A DNA stretch of 50,628 bases from JBJFCE01 sp964437825 (GTDB lineage: Bacteria > Bacillota > Clostridia > Lachnospirales > Lachnospiraceae): assembly GCA_964437825.1 (NCBI GenBank), contig CAYTIH010000012.1, positions 1 to 50,628 of the forward strand, written 5' to 3'. The translations under genes and the position numbers were made by a program. Each line of letters opens with the position of its first letter. The first letter of the stretch is position 1. Below are positions 24,955-33,334 of this stretch, in pieces. Under the pieces are notes generated by a model. The model worked only from the letters and a program-made list of their open reading frames with translations, searched no databases and was not told the origin of the DNA.

Positions 24955-26286
24955 TTAGAACTGGTTCAAATACTGGTCGATTTCCCAATCCGTAACCTGT
25001 GCGCGATATTCGTTCCATTCCCTTCTCTTAGCTTCTATATATGTCTCCGAAATATGCTTACCCAGTACCTCCTGCACAAACCGGTCCTTTTCCAGACACT
25101 CCACAGCTTCAATCAGGGTCCCCGGAATCGCATCAATATGCAGCTTTTTCTTCTGCGCCTGTGACATTTCAAAAATATTCAGATCCACACTCTTTGGCGG
25201 TCTCACCTTCTTTTCAATGCCTTCCAGTCCGGCCTGCAGACATACGGCCAGGATCAGATACGGATTTGCGGCAGGGTCGGGGCTTCTGAGCTCCACTCTG
25301 GTTCCTTCGCCTCTTGCCGCGGGCACACGAATCAGCGGACTTCTGCTTTTACCGCTCCATGCAATATAGACAGGCGCCTCAAATCCCGGTACCAGTCTTT
25401 TATAGGAATTGACAATCGGATTGGCAATTGCCGTCATTCCCTTCATATGTTTCATAATACCGCCGATGAAATAATATGCTTCTTCACTTAATCCCAAAAC
25501 ATCCTTTTCATTGCAGAAGATATTCTTTCCGTCTTTTGACAGCGACATATTAATATGCATACCCGATCCCGCAACCCCGTATTTAGGCTTCGGCATAAAG
25601 GTGGCGTGCTGTCCATGGCGCTTCGCAATGGTCTTTACCGCAAGCTTGAAGGTTATAATATTGTCCGCAGTCTTTACCGCTTCGTCATAACGGAAATCGA
25701 TCTCATGCTGTGCGGGCGCCACTTCATGATGGGACGTTTCAATGACAAATCCCATATCCTCCAGCGTCAGTACCATATCACGCCTTGTATTTTCCCCAAA
25801 ATCAATCGGTCCTAAATCAAAATATCCGGCTTTCTCAAAGGTCTCCGTCGTAGGCAGTCCGTCCGCATCCGTATTGAACAGGAAGAATTCACACTCCGGC
25901 CCTACGTTAAACTCATAGCCCATACTCTCAGCCTTTGCCACGGCCTGTTTCAAAATATATCTGGGATCTCCCTCAAAAGGAGTTCCGTTCGGTCGATAAA
26001 TATCACAGATCAGTCTGGCTACCTTCCCCTGCTGCGGTCTCCACGGAAAAATCGCAAATGTTGACAAATCCGGATATAAATACATATCGGACTCTTCAAT
26101 TCTGACAAATCCCTCAATGGAAGATCCGTCAAACATACACTGATTATCTAACGCCCTTTCCAGCTGACTTGCCGTAATCGCAACATTTTTCAGATTTCCG
26201 AACATATCGGTAAACTGAAGTCTGATAAATTCCACATCTTCCTCATCCACCAGACGCAGAATATCCTGTTTCGTATACTTGTTCAT
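24955..26286 (-). CDS. glnA: Glutamine synthetase, type I
   Basis: ATP-dependent ammonium assimilation into glutamine. 443 residues from the ATG at 26286 (GGAATGAGGATT upstream). GSI signatures: 'MFDGSSIEGF', 'NVGPECEFFLF', the ATP loop 'KPKYGVAGSGMHINMSL' and 'RSPLIRVPAARGEGTRVELR'. The adenylylation site of enteric enzymes is not evident ('VDLNIFEMS' there), fitting the GSI-alpha Gram-positive form. Its leader contains a promoter and an unusual terminator-like hairpin. Co-directional with the ANTAR regulator. Confidence 0.96.
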   Translation of the reverse strand: MNKYTKQDILRLVDEEDVEFIRLQFTDMFGNLKNVAITASQLERALDNQCMFDGSSIEGFVRIEESDMYLYPDLSTFAIFPWRPQQGKVARLICDIYRPNGTPFEGDPRYILKQAVAKAESMGYEFNVGPECEFFLFNTDADGLPTTETFEKAGYFDLGPIDFGENTRRDMVLTLEDMGFVIETSHHEVAPAQHEIDFRYDEAVKTADNIITFKLAVKTIAKRHGQHATFMPKPKYGVAGSGMHINMSLSKDGKNIFCNEKDVLGLSEEAYYFIGGIMKHMKGMTAIANPIVNSYKRLVPGFEAPVYIAWSGKSRSPLIRVPAARGEGTRVELRSPDPAANPYLILAVCLQAGLEGIEKKVRPPKSVDLNIFEMSQAQKKKLHIDAIPGTLIEAVECLEKDRFVQEVLGKHISETYIEAKRREWNEYRAQVTDWEIDQYLNQF

Positions 26287-26341
26287 AATCCTCATTCCTT
26301 TCGCTTTTCTAATCCCCTGTCAATAACAAAACGCTTCTTAC

Positions 26342-26375
26342 AAAAAAAGGACGTTCTTATCCCTATAAGAACGCC
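26342..26375 (-). terminator. Terminator-like hairpin in the glnA leader
   Basis: On the minus strand GGCGTTCTTAT-AGGG-ATAAGAACGTCC folds into an 11-bp stem followed by seven U. It lies between the glnA promoter and gene, so it must be passed to make glnA mRNA. It is a candidate target of the ANTAR protein, but the usual two-hairpin arrangement with A1/G4 hexaloops is not obvious. Confidence 0.65.
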
Positions 26376-26388
26376 TTTGTCCTGTATC

Positions 26389-26417
26389 ATAATCGCACGG
26401 ATTAAAAATATTGTCAA
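26389..26417 (-). promoter_or_regulatory. glnA promoter
   Basis: On the minus strand TTGACA (26412-26417), 17-bp spacer, GATTAT (26389-26394). The predicted start is only about 7 nt before the hairpin at 26375. Confidence 0.65.
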
Positions 26418-26484
26418 GTCCCACACTTCTATTCTTTCATTTTGCGGAATACATTATAATAACAAATTATACGGAGATACTGCC

Positions 26485-26958
26485 ATGAATTCCAAAACAA
26501 AAATTGTCGTTCTTCATCAAAAAGAAGTCATCTATACTGCGATATTTGTTCTGCTGGGCATCCTGTTTATCATCCTGATGCTCTTTATGTTTCTGCCAGG
26601 CAGATCGGGAAAATCGGGAGAGCAGTCAAAGGATGCCGCTTATCATCCCGGTATCTATACCACTACGATTATGCTGGGAGACAATACCGTCGATATCGAA
26701 GTATATGTGGATGAAAATAATATTAATTCCATCCGCATGATCAATCTAAGCGAATCCGTTGCAACCTTGTATCCGTTAATGGAACCCGCCTTCGAGGACC
26801 TTGTAAACCAGATATGCTCCACTCAGTCACTGGAAAATATTACCTACGACAGCGATTCCAAATACACCAGCCTGCTCCTGTTGGAAGCAATTGAGCGGTC
26901 TTTGCAAAAGGCATCCGTTACAGACGCGGATGGAGACGCAGCACTTTCCATACAATAA
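26485..26958 (+). CDS. Membrane-anchored protein of unknown function, FMN-binding-like fold suspected
   Basis: 157 residues: a short basic N-terminus, one transmembrane helix (about 14-38, 'FVLLGILFIILMLFMFLP'), then a soluble extracellular domain starting 'YHPGIYTTTIMLGDNTVDIE' with 'INSIRMINLSESVATLYPLM'. The pattern resembles small FMN-binding-like domains common in Lachnospiraceae, but the flavin-attachment S/T-G-A-T motif is missing. ACGGAGATACTGCC precedes the ATG; TATAAT lies at 26455-26460. Divergent from glnA, convergent with nadE (15 bp apart). Confidence 0.7.
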   Translation: MNSKTKIVVLHQKEVIYTAIFVLLGILFIILMLFMFLPGRSGKSGEQSKDAAYHPGIYTTTIMLGDNTVDIEVYVDENNINSIRMINLSESVATLYPLMEPAFEDLVNQICSTQSLENITYDSDSKYTSLLLLEAIERSLQKASVTDADGDAALSIQ

Positions 26959-26973
26959 ACCGGTCTTCAGAGG

Positions 26974-28884
26974 CTACATACGTTCCAGCTGTTCAAGCCA
27001 AATTCTGGCACTGGCATCGGACGGCATTCTCAAATCTCCTCTCGGAGAAAGAGCGACGCTTCCCACTTTAGGTCCGTCAGGCAGACAGGACCGCTTGAAC
27101 TGCTGGCCAAAGAACCTTCTATAGAAGGTCTTAAGCCATTTCAGGATAACCTCCTGCTCATATTTTCCGGCAAAAGCCGACTTCGCAATGCGATAGACCT
27201 TCTCCGGCCCATACCCCATACGCAGCATATAATACAGGAAAAAATCATGCAATTCATAAGGTCCCACCAGATCCTCCGTCACCTGGGAAATGACACAGTC
27301 TCTTGGCGGCAGCAGCTCCGGACTCACCGGCGTATCCAATATGTCAAGGAGCACACAGGACAAGTCCTCACGCTCACAGGTATCCGCATAGTATCTGACC
27401 AGATGTCTGACCAGAGTCTTGGGAACTCCCGCATTGACACCATACATGGACATATGATCTCCGTTATAGGTCGCCCATCCGAGTGCCAGCTCAGACATGT
27501 CCCCGGTTCCGATCACAAGACCACAGGTTTTGTTTGCAATATCCATCAATACCTGGGTTCTTTCCCTGGCCTGTCCGTTTTCATAGGTCACATCATGTGT
27601 TTCGCAGCTCTGCCCGATATCCCTGAAATGAATCTTTACGGATTCCTGAATCGGGATTTCAAAAAGAGTGGTTCCAAGCGCCTCCGCCAGTCTGCAGGCA
27701 TTGCGATAGGTTCTGTCCGTAGTGCCAAAGCATGGCATGGTTACGGAATAAATCTGTTCTCTGGAGAGCCCCGCCAGATCAAACGCACGAACCGTAACCA
27801 AAAGTGCAAGTGTGGAATCAAGTCCGCCGGATATGCCGATCACAGCAGTTTTACATCCGGTATGCTCATATCGTTTTTTCAGTCCGTAGGACTGTATGGA
27901 CAAAATCTCCTCACACAGCTTGTTCCTTGTTTCCTGATTCTCCGGGACAAACGGCATATAATAAAATTCTCTGTCCAGCTTCGTTTCCGCAATGTCAAAG
28001 GAGAACGGCACAGTCAGATAAGTCCGGTTTGTCTCATTTTCAAAGGTATTTATCCTGCGTCGTTCCATACAAAGTCTGTGAACATCCAAATCGGAATAAA
28101 CCGCTTCGTTGACAAAGCGTCTGCTCTCGGCCAGAACCATTCCGTTTTCACAGATCAGATTATGTCCTCCAAAGACCAGATCCTGCGTGGATTCTCCGTC
28201 CCCTGCGGAGGCATAAATATATCCGCAGACCAGCCTTGCACTGGTCGCCCGGATCAGCATTTTTCGGTAATCACCCTTATATACCGTTTCATTAGAAGCG
28301 GATAAATTGACAATCACATCCGCTCCCGCAAGCGCATGTGCCGTTCCCGGCGTCTCCGGTACCCACACATCCTCGCAAATCTCTACGCCGACAGTCAGTC
28401 CCCTCATCGAATCACAGGAAAACAAAATATCCGTTCCAAACGGGATCTCTTTGCCGTCAAAGATACAGGTTACGGCTGCCTTGTTCCCCGCTGCAAAATG
28501 CCGCGCCTCATAGTACTCCGCATAATTGGGAATAAAGGTTTTGGGAACCAGCCCCAAAAGCCCGCCGTCCTTGAGTACGGCTGCCACGTTATAAAGCTTT
28601 TGGCCAAATTCAAAAGGAAGCCCCACAAATACAAGCGCATCCGTTCCTTCCGTGTGCGCCGTCACCCTGCGAAGGGCATCCTCCGCTCCCTGTATCAGCG
28701 TCTCCTGTAAAAAAAGATCCTGACAGGAATAGCCTGTCAGACACAGCTCCGGAAATACAATAAGCTTTGCTCCCCTCTCCACGGCCAGATCTATTTCCTT
28801 ACAGATCACTTCTGCATTATAGATCGGGTCTGCCACTTTGATCTTCGGTGTCATGGCGGCAGCCTTTACAAATCCATGCTTCAT
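26974..28884 (-). CDS. nadE: Glutamine-dependent NAD+ synthetase
   Basis: Last step of NAD synthesis, amidating nicotinate adenine dinucleotide with glutamine nitrogen. 636 residues in two domains. The N-terminal nitrilase-like glutaminase has the Glu-Lys-Cys triad in 'VFPELCLTGYSC', 'GLVPKTFIPNYAEYYE' and 'VGVEICEDVWVP'. The C-terminal synthetase has the PP-loop 'GISGGLDSTLALL'. The start follows the hslO stop by one base, and its ribosome site AAGGAAGG lies inside the hslO end, so the two are coupled. Last gene of a five-gene run beginning with hisC. Confidence 0.96.
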   Translation of the reverse strand: MKHGFVKAAAMTPKIKVADPIYNAEVICKEIDLAVERGAKLIVFPELCLTGYSCQDLFLQETLIQGAEDALRRVTAHTEGTDALVFVGLPFEFGQKLYNVAAVLKDGGLLGLVPKTFIPNYAEYYEARHFAAGNKAAVTCIFDGKEIPFGTDILFSCDSMRGLTVGVEICEDVWVPETPGTAHALAGADVIVNLSASNETVYKGDYRKMLIRATSARLVCGYIYASAGDGESTQDLVFGGHNLICENGMVLAESRRFVNEAVYSDLDVHRLCMERRRINTFENETNRTYLTVPFSFDIAETKLDREFYYMPFVPENQETRNKLCEEILSIQSYGLKKRYEHTGCKTAVIGISGGLDSTLALLVTVRAFDLAGLSREQIYSVTMPCFGTTDRTYRNACRLAEALGTTLFEIPIQESVKIHFRDIGQSCETHDVTYENGQARERTQVLMDIANKTCGLVIGTGDMSELALGWATYNGDHMSMYGVNAGVPKTLVRHLVRYYADTCEREDLSCVLLDILDTPVSPELLPPRDCVISQVTEDLVGPYELHDFFLYYMLRMGYGPEKVYRIAKSAFAGKYEQEVILKWLKTFYRRFFGQQFKRSCLPDGPKVGSVALSPRGDLRMPSDASARIWLEQLERM

Positions 28885-28885
28885 A

Positions 28886-29770
28886 TCAACCTTCCTTGCT
28901 TTTTTTCAGCATTTCCCTGAGTTCTTCCACACTGAAATGATATTTTTTCCCGCAAAACTGGCAGCCGGCTTCAATTTCCTTCCCGTCATCAATCATTTCC
29001 TGAATCTCCTTCCTGCCAATGCTGATAATGGCGCACGCCACTCTCTCCTTATGGCAGTCACAATGATATCCCGTGGGTATGGTATCCAGGATTTCCGGGT
29101 TCAGTCCATGAAGCAAAAGCTCCAGAATATCCTCCGGAGTATTGCCGCCGTCGAGCATACTGGTCACCGACGCGACCCCTTTGAGGTTCTCCTCGAGCTG
29201 TGTGATGACTGTCTCCTCAGCAAAGGGCATCAGCTGCACAATAAAACCGCCCGCCCGCTTCACCGTATTATTCTTGTTCATCAGCACCCCGAGTCCAACC
29301 GTACTGGGTACCTGCTCCGAAGCCGCAAAATAATAAGTCAGATCCTCTGCAATTTCCCCTGTCTGTAACGAAGTCTGTCCCACATAGGGTTCTTTTAACC
29401 CCATATCCTTGATCACTCTCAGCGTCCCTTTTCCGACAGCTCCGCCCACATCCAGCTTCCCGGCTGCATTCGGAGGCAGAATTACCTGGGGATTCACAAC
29501 ATATCCCTTGACATTCGCATGGGAATCCGCAGTAACCGTAAGTCCCCCGGCCGGTCCGTCTCCGCGTATCTGCAGGGTTAATACGTCTTGCTCTCCCTTC
29601 AGCATACTGCCCATCATGGCAGAAGCCGTCATCAATCTTCCAAGCGCCGCCGTAATGACAGGACTGCTGTCATGAATCTGCCTTGCCGTTTCCGCCATTT
29701 CCCTTGTCGTGGCAGCAAATGCTCTGATCCGGGCATTCGCCGCAGTCGCTCTTACTATATAATCTTCCAC
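28886..29770 (-). CDS. hslO: Hsp33 redox-regulated chaperone
   Basis: Cytoplasmic holdase activated by oxidation. The GTG start at 29770 follows AAAGGCGG and gives the expected N-terminus 'VEDYIVRATAANARIRAFAA'; the longer frame upstream belongs to no homolog I recognise. 294 residues. The four zinc Cys are present as CxC ('YHCDCHKERV') and CxxC ('CQFCGKKYHF'). It lies 13 bp behind the methyltransferase and touches nadE. Confidence 0.95.
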   Translation of the reverse strand: MEDYIVRATAANARIRAFAATTREMAETARQIHDSSPVITAALGRLMTASAMMGSMLKGEQDVLTLQIRGDGPAGGLTVTADSHANVKGYVVNPQVILPPNAAGKLDVGGAVGKGTLRVIKDMGLKEPYVGQTSLQTGEIAEDLTYYFAASEQVPSTVGLGVLMNKNNTVKRAGGFIVQLMPFAEETVITQLEENLKGVASVTSMLDGGNTPEDILELLLHGLNPEILDTIPTGYHCDCHKERVACAIISIGRKEIQEMIDDGKEIEAGCQFCGKKYHFSVEELREMLKKSKEG

Positions 29771-29783
29771 TTTTCCGCCTTTC

Positions 29784-30557
29784 TCAGTAATAGCTTTTCC
29801 CTTCCGTATACTGCTCCCTTGCCACAACCAGAATCCGTTCGCTGTCTTTCGAAGCCTCATCAAAGGTATAATCGTCAAAAGCCGCCACAAACGCAAGTCC
29901 TGCCTGCGCAAGACACTGTCTGATCTCGGCAAGCTCATAGCCCCTTTGATAGTGGGTTTCCACATACTTGCGGTAGCGCCCGTCCTTCTGATCTTCTATG
30001 AAAAGAGTCAGATCGTACTCATTGATTCTCAGGTCCTCATCATAATAGTTTTCCCAGATAAAGCTGCAATCTTCACGGTTTTCGGCAATTACCGTATCTC
30101 CGATCACATTCCTGTATTTATGCACAGTATTAAAATCAAATAAAAATAAGCCGCCGGCATCCAGATAATTATTGACCAGGCGGAAGCATTTTACGATATC
30201 CTCCCGCTGCGTCAGATAATTGATGCTGTCACAGCAGCAGATCACCGCCCGCACCGTTCCGTATAATTCAAACTCCCGCATATCCTGCATCAGATACAGG
30301 ATATCGAGGTGTTCTTCTTCTTTTTTCCGCTGCGCTTCTTCCAGCATCTCCATGGAAGAATCCACACCGATCATATCAAAACCGGCATGCGCAAGCAGCT
30401 GCGTCAGAGTTCCGGTTCCGCAGCCCAGCTCCAGCACCAGACCATCCCTGATTTGCTCCGATTCCAGTATTTTTCTGATATGGGCACACCAGTCCCCATA
30501 TGGTATTTCATCCATGAGAGTATCGTAAACCCTCGCAAATTCCGTATATGCTTCCAT
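29784..30557 (-). CDS. SAM-dependent methyltransferase, class I
   Basis: 257 residues. Rossmann-fold methyltransferase: motif I 'LVLELGCGTGTLTQLLA', acidic loop 'MIGVDSSMEMLEEA', and 'RAVICCCDSINYL'. The N-terminus 'YTEFARVYDTLMDEIPYGDW' is typical of a widespread Firmicutes group with unknown substrate. It lies in the hisC-nadE gene run, 41 bp after the small exporter and 13 bp before hslO. The substrate cannot be read from the sequence. Confidence 0.88.
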   Translation of the reverse strand: MEAYTEFARVYDTLMDEIPYGDWCAHIRKILESEQIRDGLVLELGCGTGTLTQLLAHAGFDMIGVDSSMEMLEEAQRKKEEEHLDILYLMQDMREFELYGTVRAVICCCDSINYLTQREDIVKCFRLVNNYLDAGGLFLFDFNTVHKYRNVIGDTVIAENREDCSFIWENYYDEDLRINEYDLTLFIEDQKDGRYRKYVETHYQRGYELAEIRQCLAQAGLAFVAAFDDYTFDEASKDSERILVVAREQYTEGKSYY

Positions 30558-30598
30558 GCTTCGTCCTCTTACAAACGAAATCCTGCGGATCGATTTCC

Positions 30599-31099
30599 CT
30601 AGCCGAGAATCGTTCCCAAAAGTCCATAGGAAAAAACGGACATGATAATCGTTGCCATCGCGATTCCCACAAGCTCCGCCACAACCGCTTTTTTGATATC
30701 AATTTCCAGCAGCGCCGCAATCAAAGACCCGGTCCATGCGCCGGTTCCCGGAAGCGGAATTCCGACAAAGAGCGCCAGCCCCCAAAATTCCCACTTTTTG
30801 ATGGAATCACTCTTACTCATAGCCTTTCTCTCCAGCCACTCCACCATACCGTGAAACGTCTTCGTTTTTCCCAGCCATTTAAAAATCTGCCTGATAAACA
30901 GCAAAATAAACGGTATCGGAATAATATTTCCGATGATACACAAAGGAACTGCCTTTAATATAGGCACCTTTAACAGGCTGGCTGCAATCAAACCGCCCCG
31001 AAGCTCCAGAATCGGTATCATGGATATGATAAAGATCACAAGTTCCTTTGATACATACTGTCCCAGTGAATCCGTAAACCATACTGCAATACTTTCCAT
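30599..31099 (-). CDS. Small multidrug-export family membrane protein (COG2426 type)
   Basis: 166 residues with four or five helices. Typical signatures are 'ISMIPILELRGGLIAASLL' near the N-terminus and 'GLALFVGIPLPGTGAWTGSL' in the middle, as in the Sm_multidrug_ex family. The actual substrate of this family is not established. It is 26 bp downstream of hisC on the same strand. Confidence 0.85.
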   Translation of the reverse strand: MESIAVWFTDSLGQYVSKELVIFIISMIPILELRGGLIAASLLKVPILKAVPLCIIGNIIPIPFILLFIRQIFKWLGKTKTFHGMVEWLERKAMSKSDSIKKWEFWGLALFVGIPLPGTGAWTGSLIAALLEIDIKKAVVAELVGIAMATIIMSVFSYGLLGTILG

Positions 31100-31125
31100 T
31101 ATAATCCTCCATGCCGCCTGTTATG

Positions 31126-32220
31126 TTACCGGTCCGTCTCATGCAAGCCGCGGCTGCTCTCTGATCGATTCCTGATATCATCTTTTAAAAATGAAAACAA
31201 CGCATCCATTTCTTCATCCGTACCGATGGAAATCCGAAGATGATTGTGAATCCTCGGCTTATTCCAGTACCTGACATAAATATTGTGACTCCTGAGCGCC
31301 TCAAATATTTCTTTTGCCGGAATTTTCTCATGCTCTGCAAAGATAAAATTACTCATGGAATCCTGAAAACGGAATCCAAGCTTTGCAAGTTCCTTTTTGC
31401 TGCGCTCTCTGGTCTTTATGATCTTTGCCGTAATCTCTTTAAAATAAGCGTCGTCTCTGACTGCCTCCGCGCCCACTGCCAGCGTGATACTGTTCATCGT
31501 ATAAGAATTAAAGGAAAATTTCACGTCCTGCAAATACTGAATCAGCTTCCTTGAACCAATCGCAAATCCCACACGCAGTCCTGCCATCGCCCTCGACTTG
31601 CTGAAGGTCTGGACCACCAGCAGATTGTCATACTTTTCAATCAGAGGCAGACAGCTCCTTCCTCCAAAATCAATATATGCTTCATCCAGGATGCACACGA
31701 CATCGGAATTTGCCGAAATGATTTCTTCTATCACGGACAAATCCTCCAGCACGCCGGTAGGCGCATTCGGATTCGGAAATATAATGCCCCCGTTTGGTTT
31801 CAGATAATCCTCCTTACGGATTCTGAAATCCTCTGTAAGTGGCTGACACTCATACGGTATTCGGAAAAGATCCGCCCAGACATCGTAAAAAGAATAAGTA
31901 ATATCGGGGAACAAAATCGGTCTTTGGGAATGAAAGAAGGTTAAAAACGCCATGGCAAGCACATCGTCCGAACCGACTCCGACAAATACCTGCGCCGGAT
32001 CCACATGGTAATACTCCGCAAGGCAATCCGTCAGCGCACTTGCGGACGGATCGGGATACCTTCTGAGCCCCTCCGTCTTATATTCCGAAAGAATCCTTTT
32101 TACCCCCGGCGCCGGCGGATAAGGACATTCGTTTGTATTCAGCTTGATCACATCTTTTTCCTTCGGCTGTTCTCCGGGAATATAGGGAACAACTTTTCGT
32201 ACATTTTCTTCCCAGCTCAT
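31126..32220 (-). CDS. hisC: Histidinol-phosphate aminotransferase
   Basis: PLP enzyme of histidine biosynthesis; 364 residues from the ATG at 32220. Signatures are 'IKLNTNECPYPPAPGVKRIL', 'VGVGSDDVLAM', 'FPNPNAPTGVL', 'ILDEAYIDFGG' and the PLP lysine in 'VQTFSKSRAMAGLRVGFAI'. No other his genes are nearby; it heads a run of mixed housekeeping genes. The upstream frame is open but without a ribosome site. Confidence 0.93.
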   Translation of the reverse strand: MSWEENVRKVVPYIPGEQPKEKDVIKLNTNECPYPPAPGVKRILSEYKTEGLRRYPDPSASALTDCLAEYYHVDPAQVFVGVGSDDVLAMAFLTFFHSQRPILFPDITYSFYDVWADLFRIPYECQPLTEDFRIRKEDYLKPNGGIIFPNPNAPTGVLEDLSVIEEIISANSDVVCILDEAYIDFGGRSCLPLIEKYDNLLVVQTFSKSRAMAGLRVGFAIGSRKLIQYLQDVKFSFNSYTMNSITLAVGAEAVRDDAYFKEITAKIIKTRERSKKELAKLGFRFQDSMSNFIFAEHEKIPAKEIFEALRSHNIYVRYWNKPRIHNHLRISIGTDEEMDALFSFLKDDIRNRSESSRGLHETDR

Positions 32221-32320
32221 TGGCTTTCCTCTTTTCCTGATATGATTTGCAGGCAATTGCTTTTGGCAAATTCTCTTTCTGCATAGTAACAAATTTTCCG
32301 TTTTTATGCAATCCTCATCC

Positions 32321-32412
32321 TTGGTTCCGAAACCTACACATCATTAGATTCCGAAACCGGACACATCATTGGTCCCGAAACCGGACACATCATTGGTCCC
32401 GAAACCGGACAT
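32321..32412. repeat. Imperfect 24-bp tandem repeat, about four units
   Basis: The unit TGGTCCCGAAACCGGACACATCAT is repeated with lengths of 23-25 bp; the outer left unit is the most degenerate. On the minus strand each unit begins TGTCCGGTTTCGG. Repeated TGTCCGG-type blocks resemble the multiple terminal repeats of IS21-family elements, so this may be a solo insertion-sequence end. No transposase is present. Confidence 0.65.
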
Positions 32413-33085
32413 ACATTTTTTTTTGTATAGGAATTTCTCCGCTCCGCTTCTGACAGCATATCAGGACTCTTTGCATCTTCTCCGCCTTCTTTGGCAAAAG
32501 CAGAAGCCGGATGCAAAACTCCTTTGTATATGACTTTTCTATCATTTTCTTTCTGACATGTATTTCCGGACTTCCGCCTTGCTTTCTCCTATGGGTTCGA
32601 AGGACGCCGACCCCTGCAATCCGAAATCCTCCGCGGCGGTTCTTTTCGTAAATCCACACAGTATGTTCCAAGGCGCAGATAACAGTAAATCCCGAACATG
32701 ACACTGCAAGCATTCCGTATGCAGCATACAAATATCCCGGGTTCGCCGCAAGCTTTGCCCTTATCCCCTGTAATTCCAAACCCGGGGACTGCGCTTTCTG
32801 CGCATCCGTATTTGCCGTATTCTGCGCAAGCGCATTCTGCATGGCAATTTGCGCCTCTATTTCTTCCTCGCTCAGATTGTATTTTTCATTTTCCGGAACA
32901 TTTTGTTCCGCGGTACCGACTAATAAGGTTCGTGCTCCGTCAAATGAATAGTATGAGGAGTCCTTCGGCGAATGTCCGCCGGGAGCCGTTTGATCAGCAG
33001 CCGACAGCTCATATCTGTCACACGACAGCAGTATGCCGAGACTGATCAAAAAAGTCCCCGCTGACATCCATATTCTTTTTTTCAT
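32390..33085 (-). CDS. Lipoprotein of unknown function, 3' end possibly damaged
   Basis: The start at 33085 is set by AGGAGGG seven bases upstream. A lipoprotein signal 'ISLGILLSC' is followed by a hydrophilic segment rich in Gln, Ala and Asn ('AQIAMQNALAQNTANTDAQK') and a transmembrane helix ('YAAYGMLAVSCSGFTVICAL'). Beyond 'VWIYEKN' the frame turns basic and atypical and reads into the 24-bp tandem repeat, while a neighbouring frame (stop near 32542) looks more protein-like ('FGLQGSASFEPIGESKAEVR'). A frameshift near 32650 or loss of the 3' end is likely. Function not recognised. Confidence 0.5.
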   Translation of the reverse strand: MKKRIWMSAGTFLISLGILLSCDRYELSAADQTAPGGHSPKDSSYYSFDGARTLLVGTAEQNVPENEKYNLSEEEIEAQIAMQNALAQNTANTDAQKAQSPGLELQGIRAKLAANPGYLYAAYGMLAVSCSGFTVICALEHTVWIYEKNRRGGFRIAGVGVLRTHRRKQGGSPEIHVRKKMIEKSYTKEFCIRLLLLPKKAEKMQRVLICCQKRSGEIPIQKKMYVRFRDQ

Positions 33086-33334
33086 ACGCATGCCCTCCTG
33101 AAGCATATATATTTTTGTGCTTCGGAACAGCATAGAATATTCCAAAGCGCTTTCTTTGATTCATGAATCGGGAATTCTCACACAAAGCGAATACTCTGTG
33201 CTCTGCTTTGACACAAGCAAGATGAATGAATAATTGGGCTTAATTATAGCATCTATTATTTAATTTGTCTATTGCGCAATTCGACAATTTTTTTTACAAT
33301 AAATTTGTCAAAAACACATTTTTCGAGGGGAATC

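Noticed and set aside
26342..26375. Canonical ANTAR two-hairpin target
   Set aside because: Only one hairpin is visible, its loop does not show A1 and G4 convincingly, and there is no room for a first hairpin after the predicted start.
27247..28305. 352-codon open frame opposite nadE
   Set aside because: It lies entirely within the conserved nadE coding region on the other strand, with typical antisense composition.
32321..32412. CRISPR array
   Set aside because: The 23-25 bp units are directly adjacent with no unique spacers, and no cas genes are present.
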